A DNA stretch of 10,587 nt from Nitrospirota bacterium (GTDB lineage: Bacteria; Nitrospirota; Thermodesulfovibrionia; Thermodesulfovibrionales; JdFR-88), in the NCBI GenBank assembly GCA_021819985.1, contig JAKAEG010000082.1:1-10587 (forward strand). Reading direction: 5' to 3'. Numbering within the stretch: the stretch's first letter is position 1; every line of letters begins with the position of its first letter. The notes beneath the pieces were generated by a model. The model searched no databases and was not told the origin of the DNA. It saw only the letters and a program-made list of their open reading frames with translations. Positions 6,504 to 10,587 of the stretch are shown here, in pieces. A program made the position numbers and the translations under genes.

Positions 6504-8147
6504 TTATTTCCGGGCGGACAGTCTCCTGCTGCCAGGTGATATGATCAGCGCTTTCAGGGTAAAAGGGCCCAAATCGTTCGAATGCAAATAGGGGGATGAA
6601 ACCGTCTCCTCTTTCGAGCCTGGAAAGAGCGCCAGAAACTTCGAGGGTACGCTTTTTCCCTGGCGGCAGATAAATATCCCCCCATCATCGAGGGCCTCCG
6701 GATGCAGCGCCGCCTTATGCAAGGGGATATAGAATGCCCCCGGCATGGCGGCAAGGATATTTGCCGCGATATAAGAATCTTCCGGACAGGAAACTACAGT
6801 CAGGCCGCGCAAATTTTTAATTCCATTCTCCATGGCGTCTGTTTCCAGTTGCCCGGACAACTCAGGATAAGGTATGTGTATGCGTTCCGTTTTTCCGGTA
6901 ACATCGGGGAAGAAACCCGCCAGCGCCCTTACGGCAAAGACAACGGCCGCGATTGTCATGCATAAATATCCAAGATAAGCAAAATGGGCGCGGGGTGACC
7001 TTGATTTCAGCATGGAAAAACCCGCCAGGGGCAGCGTGAAATAAACGGGAGTAAGCCAGCGGGACTGGAAGTGGGCGGGATTAAAAATGATTATGCCCGC
7101 AAGCGGAACAGCCAGGCCATACAGTGCAAGAGCGGGAAATATTCTTTTTGGAGAAAGATATCCAGGGAATGCTTCGGCCCCGCTCTTTTGCTCTGCTCTG
7201 AAAAGCCCGCCAAAAGACATTTGTCTGCCCAAAAAAAGCTGAAAGACCAGCAGAAACAGGATAACCTCCAGATAGGCGGAAAACAGGAAAATCGGGAAAG
7301 AACGGCCTTTGGGGAGCCCGAAGCTGGATAATTTATAGACGTACTGCACGGAGGAAAACCCGTTATGCGCAAGCCAAAGGAAATGCGGCAGGACCATGAT
7401 TAAAAAAATAAAAGTGGAAAGAAATATTTTTTTATTGAATACGGCGCGCCTGCCATACGCATCAGTTACGCCAAACAGGAGCATCGCGGACAGGCAAAAG
7501 ACGAAATTATACTTTGAAAGCATCCCCAGACCGCAGGAGGCCCCAAACAAGATATAATCACGCCCGGTCCCATAAAAGAGCAATCGCAGAAAAAAATAGC
7601 ACGAGACAACTGCCATCAACGAAAGCAGCACGGTATTGCTCAGGTCGCGATTTGTCTCGTAGGAATATATAGGGAAAAGAAGAAGACAGCCTGTCGCCAG
7701 CAGGGATTCCCCCGGTTCCCAGAAAATTCGGGCAACCAGGTAAAAAGATATATAAAAAAGCAGAAGCATGCCGTATTTCAGCAGTACGAGCATGACCAGA
7801 CCTCTTCCCGAAACAAGCGACACAAGCCAGACTATCCAGGTATAAAGCGGCGCCTGATGGGCATATCCCAGGTGGAAAGCCGCCCCGTTGATGAACTGTT
7901 CCGCTTCATCAAGTTCCATGGCAGGAGAGACAAGCAGTCTTAATATCGCATAAGAGGCACAGTAGAGAAAAATAATGAGGACGGGTGTGAGGTCTCCCTT
8001 TTTTAAAACAGGGAATCCGGAGGCGTCCGGAATAAACGATCTAAAGCCCGTTTCCCCTGATATGTGCCTTTCCCTGGCGATTGCGGAAGAGCGGAGTTTT
8101 TTCCAGCTCTTTATAAAAAAATTTAAAAAAAAGGTATCGATAGACAT
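6504..8147 (-). CDS. polytopic membrane glycosyltransferase, PMT_2/GT39 (ArnT-like) family
   Basis: The 547-residue protein has about ten or more hydrophobic helices from residue 54 to about 420, then a soluble C-terminal region of about 120 residues. Near the first helix it has ELDEAEQF (78-85) followed by LGYAHQAPLYTW (93-104). This is the first-loop Asp-Glu and G-Y...P-L-W pattern of GT-C enzymes of the dolichyl-phosphate-mannose mannosyltransferase/ArnT group. Such enzymes move a sugar from a polyprenyl-phosphate carrier onto lipid or protein on the periplasmic side. Donor and acceptor cannot be told from sequence. It is a lone gene, convergent with atpE and divergent from the small gene at 8213, and no polysaccharide genes are nearby. 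It ends in tandem TAA stops. The start is uncertain: the ATG at 8147 has no Shine-Dalgarno sequence, and the first 50 residues are polar and may be partly untranslated. Confidence 0.8.
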   Translation of the reverse strand: MSIDTFFLNFFIKSWKKLRSSAIARERHISGETGFRSFIPDASGFPVLKKGDLTPVLIIFLYCASYAILRLLVSPAMELDEAEQFINGAAFHLGYAHQAPLYTWIVWLVSLVSGRGLVMLVLLKYGMLLLFYISFYLVARIFWEPGESLLATGCLLLFPIYSYETNRDLSNTVLLSLMAVVSCYFFLRLLFYGTGRDYILFGASCGLGMLSKYNFVFCLSAMLLFGVTDAYGRRAVFNKKIFLSTFIFLIMVLPHFLWLAHNGFSSVQYVYKLSSFGLPKGRSFPIFLFSAYLEVILFLLVFQLFLGRQMSFGGLFRAEQKSGAEAFPGYLSPKRIFPALALYGLAVPLAGIIIFNPAHFQSRWLTPVYFTLPLAGFSMLKSRSPRAHFAYLGYLCMTIAAVVFAVRALAGFFPDVTGKTERIHIPYPELSGQLETDAMENGIKNLRGLTVVSCPEDSYIAANILAAMPGAFYIPLHKAALHPEALDDGGIFICRQGKSVPSKFLALFPGSKEETVSSPYLHSNDLGPFTLKALIISPGSRRLSARK

Positions 8148-8200
8148 AAGGGATAAAACCCGATATATTATTGGTCAAAATACAGGTCTAGTCAATATGT

Positions 8201-8206
8201 TATCAT
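8201..8206 (+). promoter_or_regulatory. candidate -10 element directly before the gene at 8213
   Basis: TATCAT (5 of 6 to TATAAT) ends 6 nt before the ATG at 8213, and no Shine-Dalgarno sequence is present, so the mRNA could be leaderless. No good -35 lies at the right distance; TTGGTC at 8171 is 24 nt away. Weak prediction. Confidence 0.25.
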
Positions 8207-8212
8207 TTATAC

Positions 8213-8563
8213 ATGTCTGAAACATGGTATGAAGACCTCCCCGAATCGGAGGAAGACAGGATCTACACCGAATCGGTAAAACGCATTCAAAACGGCGTTG
8301 CCGAAGGTATGTCTTTTGAGAAGGCCGCAGGCCTGATAGATGTCAAGGACGAGGCGCTGAAAACGGATATCCTGACCGATGCGCTCAAGGTGCTGATCGC
8401 TCAATTCCATTTTACCGAAGGACTGCCGCTTGAAAAACTCGCCAAAAAGCTTGGCCTTTCGCCCGCGCGGGTTGAAGAAGCTAAAAAAGAGATGCTGGCG
8501 GAAGTGGAACAGGCCGCGATAGAAAAATACAAGGAGGAGTCGGGGAGTTCGGGTAACGCCTGA
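8213..8563 (+). CDS. small acidic protein of unknown function with a helix-turn-helix-like segment
   Basis: I do not recognise this family. The 116-residue product is soluble, acidic and probably all-helical, with no signal peptide or membrane helix. Residues 71-95 (LPLEKLAKKLGLSPARVEEA and on) resemble a helix-turn-helix, with a Gly-Leu-Ser turn typical of sigma-factor-like or LacI-like recognition units. An earlier segment, MSFEKAAGLIDVKDEALKTD (33-52), shares the E-K-x-A start and spacing, so the protein may hold two related helical units. Either reading is inference. Codon usage looks like that of the neighbouring housekeeping genes, and the frame is intact, so I take it as a real gene. 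The ATG is 65 nt from the divergent glycosyltransferase start and has no ribosome site. The stop codon lies at the edge of a strong hairpin. Confidence 0.7.
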   Translation: MSETWYEDLPESEEDRIYTESVKRIQNGVAEGMSFEKAAGLIDVKDEALKTDILTDALKVLIAQFHFTEGLPLEKLAKKLGLSPARVEEAKKEMLAEVEQAAIEKYKEESGSSGNA

Positions 8564-8601
8564 AAAGGCCGCTTATCTTTCTTCAGGAGAAGCGGCCTTT
8601 T
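8563..8601 (+). terminator. perfect 12-bp hairpin at the end of the gene at 8213, probable terminator
   Basis: AAAAGGCCGCTT (8563-8574) and AAGCGGCCTTTT (8590-8601) are exact inverse complements around a 15-nt loop. The left arm begins at the last base of the TGA stop. With four A on the left and four T on the right it resembles a bidirectional intrinsic terminator, although the T tract is short. The next gene starts 30 nt after it, so it could also be an attenuator or processing site. Confidence 0.65.
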
Positions 8602-8631
8602 GAGAAAAACAAAAACTTCTCCGCGGACGTG

Positions 8632-9000
8632 ATGGACATAAGCATTTCAAAGATCGGTAAAAACAGGGTTTTCAGGGACAATCTGCGGTTCGAGGTGACA
8701 CCGGAGCTGCTCTTTAAGCCAAGGTTCACGAGTTCGGGGCAGAACGAGGAACTTATCAAAGAGACCCAGGGGTTTTCTTTCTATGTGGAGTACATGGAGG
8801 AGATGCCCAAACCGGCCCTCATGATAATGAAGACCTATTGCCTGAGTTCAAAAAGTATCGGCCAGATAACCGACGCGCCGGAAGACCTCCTGTGGGGGGC
8901 CGTTCGTGAGACCGGAGTAAAGGACATTGTGGGTATGTATCCGCTCAATAAACCCCTGGCAGACTGGATAAAAAGCCGGATAGAAGCGCACGCAAGCTAA
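8632..9000 (+). CDS. small protein of unknown function
   Basis: I do not recognise this family. The 122-residue product (MDISISKIGKNRVFRDNLRF and on) has no signal peptide, membrane helix, Cys cluster or clear catalytic motif. Notable stretches are GFSFYVEYMEEMPKPALMIM, which looks like paired beta strands, and a C-terminal MYPLNKPLADWIKSRIEAH helix. Overall it looks like a mixed alpha/beta domain of about 110 residues. The start could be the ATG at 8632 or the GTG directly before it; no Shine-Dalgarno sequence is visible. It follows the gene at 8213 in the same direction, after a hairpin. The frame is intact, with base use like that of its neighbours, so it is probably a real chromosomal gene. 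The mobile-DNA patch begins about 240 nt downstream. Confidence 0.65.
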   Translation: MDISISKIGKNRVFRDNLRFEVTPELLFKPRFTSSGQNEELIKETQGFSFYVEYMEEMPKPALMIMKTYCLSSKSIGQITDAPEDLLWGAVRETGVKDIVGMYPLNKPLADWIKSRIEAHAS

Positions 9001-9240
9001 ACCGGTTCTGCCTGGTTTACCTGTTTCTAAAAGAAACCTTGGATATTTAATTCCCCTCGCCCTTTTTTCTTGATCCTGCCGCGTATTTCATCATGGGAAT
9101 TGTTTGTTACCCCTCCCGTACATTTCGACTAACGCAGCGGATACAAGAATGCGCCCTGAAATTTACTCCCAAAATTTTCTCAAAAAAGTGTAGATTACTA
9201 CCGGGATAAGATGGGCATGCGCTGATTAAAAATAAAAATT

Positions 9241-9270
9241 GTAGGTCGGGTTAGCGGAGCGTAACCCGAC
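9241..9270 (+). repeat. REP element: GTAG plus 9-bp hairpin
   Basis: GTAG (9241-9244) is followed at once by GTCGGGTTA (9245-9253), an 8-nt loop, and TAACCCGAC (9262-9270), which are exact inverse complements. A GTAG at the 5' foot of a short hairpin is the recognition form known for REP sequences handled by RAYT enzymes. It lies 11 nt before the RAYT start codon. Confidence 0.85.
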
Positions 9271-9281
9271 AATTCCAATTA

Positions 9282-9782
9282 ATGAATTACAGGCGTTCAA
9301 GAACAAAAGGGGCGGCATTTTTCTTCACTGTGGTCACGGAACACAGGCGAGGGATATTCTCTTCTTTTGAAAATATAAATCTCATAGGGCTTGCTTTAGA
9401 TCATGTAAAAGGGAATTATCCCTTTCAGATGGACGCATTTGTGATTTTGCCGGACCATATTCATTGTATCTGGACGATGCCAGAGGGGATCGATGATTTC
9501 TCGACGAGATGGCGGCTGGTGAAAAGTTATTTCACAAAGAAATGTTTGACAAACGGAAAAATTTGGCAAGACAGGTATTGGGGTCATCAGATCAGAGATG
9601 AGGATGATTTCACAAGGCATGTGGAATATACTCATTACAACCCGGTAAAACACGGGTATGCGAGGTCACCAATAGAATGGGAGCATTCGAGTTTCCGCGA
9701 ATTCGCTAAGAAAGACATTTATCAGCCCGATTGGGGAGCCGGGAAATGTATTCAATTTGATTCGATGGTGGGCAGTGAGTAA
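9282..9782 (+). CDS. REP-associated tyrosine transposase (RAYT, Y1_Tnp/IS200-like HUH family)
   Basis: This is a single-strand DNA nuclease-transposase relative that binds and cuts REP hairpins. The 166-residue protein has the HUH metal-binding motif in PDHIHCIW (His59, His61) and the predicted catalytic Tyr116 in VEYTHYNPVKHG, with the family motifs STRWRLVKSYF, HQIRDEDDF and a PDWGAG ending. Both active-site parts are intact and the length matches other RAYTs. The linker between KSYFTKK and IWQDRYW is short. Close relatives, as I recall them, carry about 12-15 more basic residues there, so the region could be a deletion or a natural variant. The ATG at 9282 has no clear ribosome site and follows a REP hairpin at 9245-9270. 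The gene looks more AT-rich than its neighbours, which fits transfer. Confidence 0.9.
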   Translation: MNYRRSRTKGAAFFFTVVTEHRRGIFSSFENINLIGLALDHVKGNYPFQMDAFVILPDHIHCIWTMPEGIDDFSTRWRLVKSYFTKKCLTNGKIWQDRYWGHQIRDEDDFTRHVEYTHYNPVKHGYARSPIEWEHSSFREFAKKDIYQPDWGAGKCIQFDSMVGSE

Positions 9783-9812
9783 AGATAAAAAATTTAAAAA
9801 AGCGGGAAAAAG

Positions 9813-9890
9813 GGTCAGGTCTTGAATCTTGGCATTTTGCAATGGGCGGATTTGTTAAGGTGAAGAAACATCAAAATTAAAGACCTGACC
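9813..9890 (+). repeat. long inverted repeat downstream of the RAYT gene
   Basis: GGTCAGGTCTT (9813-9823) and AAGACCTGACC (9880-9890) are exact inverse complements. The match continues inward imperfectly to about 20 bp per arm (9813-9832 with 9871-9890, about 17 of 20), with a spacer of about 38 nt. It begins 31 nt after the RAYT stop. The right arm ends exactly where IS256-type coding sequence begins, so it may mark one end of the RAYT-borne unit. I recall similar GGGTCAGGTCTT sequences near RAYT genes in other genomes, which needs a search to confirm. Confidence 0.75.
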
Positions 9891-10587
9891 TCATCCGTTA
9901 CGGCGACGTCGAAAAAGCTCCGTGAATTCAAGGAGCGTAAGTTATCGTCATTTGTCCCATTTGCGATATTCCTTGACACCATTCACCGTGGCGGAGAGGC
10001 GTTCATAGTCGCACTGGGGCTTGATGTGAAAGGCAAAAAGATGCCGCTTGGGTTTTGGCAGGGCGCGACGGAGAATCATGAGATTTGCGAGGAACTGCTT
10101 GCTGACATGGAGCGGCGCGGGCTTAAGATTTCCAAGAAGATCATCTGGGTCACGGATGGCGGTAAAGGAGTTATCAAGACACTGAAGGACCGTTTCGGTA
10201 AGAAGCTGATACATCAGCGCTGTGTTGTCCATAAAGACAAGAACATTCAGAAGCACCTGGCCAAGAAATACAGGAAGGAGGCCCACCGGCAGTTCTGGGC
10301 GGCTCTTGAGCAGAACAGCTATCAAGATGCCCATCGCATGCTCTTGGATATGGAGAAATGGCTCAGGGGCATTAACGAATCGGCGGCTGATTCGCTCCTG
10401 GAGGCGCTTGAGGAAATCCTCACCCTTCACAGGCTGAAAGTACCGGCCCTACTGAGAAAGACGCTGCAATCCACCAACCCGATCGAGAGCACGTTCTCAA
10501 CGGTGAGAGATGTCGAGGGCAACGTAAAACGGTATCGTGGAAGTGCTATGATGCAGCGGTGGCTGGCCGCCGTTCTTCTTTATGCGG
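9891..10587 (+). pseudogene. IS256-family (Mutator-type) transposase, 5'-truncated, running off the right edge
   Basis: The plus-strand frame from 9891 is open to the window edge (about 232 codons) and reads as the catalytic half of an IS256-family DDE transposase. Landmarks are FLDTIHRGGEAF with Asp at 9975-9977, GFWQGATENHEIC, WVTDGGKGVIK with the second Asp at 10155-10157, the HQRCVVHKDKN motif, and STNPIESTFSTVRD with the Glu at 10485-10487. All three catalytic acids are present. The N-terminal DNA-binding part (roughly 150 of about 400 residues) is absent. The frame meets a TGA at 9861, no ATG or ribosome site precedes the conserved part, and the sequence changes to repeat DNA at 9890. 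I therefore call it a remnant. The C-terminal end lies beyond the window, and an intact copy elsewhere could supply transposase. Confidence 0.85.

Noticed and set aside
9023..9037. Small hairpin GTTTCT-AAA-AGAAAC after the gene at 8632
   Set aside because: The stem is only 6 bp, AT-rich and lacks a T tract, so I cannot support it as a terminator.
9948..10430. 160-codon minus-strand frame opposite the IS256 transposase
   Set aside because: The opposite strand clearly encodes the DDE transposase with all catalytic residues; the minus-strand product has no known motif.
1..10587. CRISPR array, tRNA or rRNA genes
   Set aside because: No regularly spaced direct repeats, tRNA cloverleaf with a TTCGANTC-like arm, or rRNA sequence was seen on either strand.

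Overview
The window looks like a chromosomal segment from a Gram-negative, anaerobe-type bacterium, most plausibly Nitrospirota or Desulfobacterota (former Deltaproteobacteria). This is inferred from three things: an F-type ATP synthase with two different b subunits, a/c subunit genes split from the other subunits, and a c subunit that carries its own signal peptide. No rRNA or other marker is present to confirm the lineage.

Layout. (1) Positions 1-1560, minus strand: the start of an ATP synthase operon in the order b' (atpX), b (atpF), delta (atpH). Stop and start codons overlap, and atpH runs off the left edge. (2) Positions 1739-5123, plus strand: bioF (biotin synthesis), then a full-length bifunctional Rel/SpoT (p)ppGpp synthetase/hydrolase. 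(3) Positions 5261-6476, plus strand: a separate atpB-atpE unit (subunits a and c) with its own sigma70-like promoter and a strong intrinsic terminator. (4) Positions 6504-8147, minus strand: a polytopic membrane glycosyltransferase of the PMT/GT39 type, convergent with atpE. (5) Positions 8213-9000, plus strand: two small genes I do not recognise, separated by a perfect 12-bp hairpin. (6) Positions 9241-10587: a mobile-DNA patch. It holds a REP hairpin with a 5' GTAG, a REP-associated tyrosine transposase (RAYT), a long inverted repeat, and a 5'-truncated IS256-family transposase that runs off the right edge.

How the genes work together. Segments 1 and 3 encode parts of one F1Fo ATP synthase and flank bioF-rel in divergent orientation. 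The two units have near-identical promoter starts (TTGACAA, two bases, then TTTTTT) and predicted leaders of about 34 nt, which suggests coordinated expression. Subunit c carries the Gln...Glu-Ser...Tyr ligand set known from Na+-binding c-rings, so the enzyme may be sodium-coupled.

Gene-free stretches. None exceeds 300 bases. Positions 1561-1738 hold the atpX promoter and the bioF leader. Positions 5124-5329 hold the atpB promoter and no atpI gene. Positions 9001-9240 are AT-rich, and I see no gene in them.
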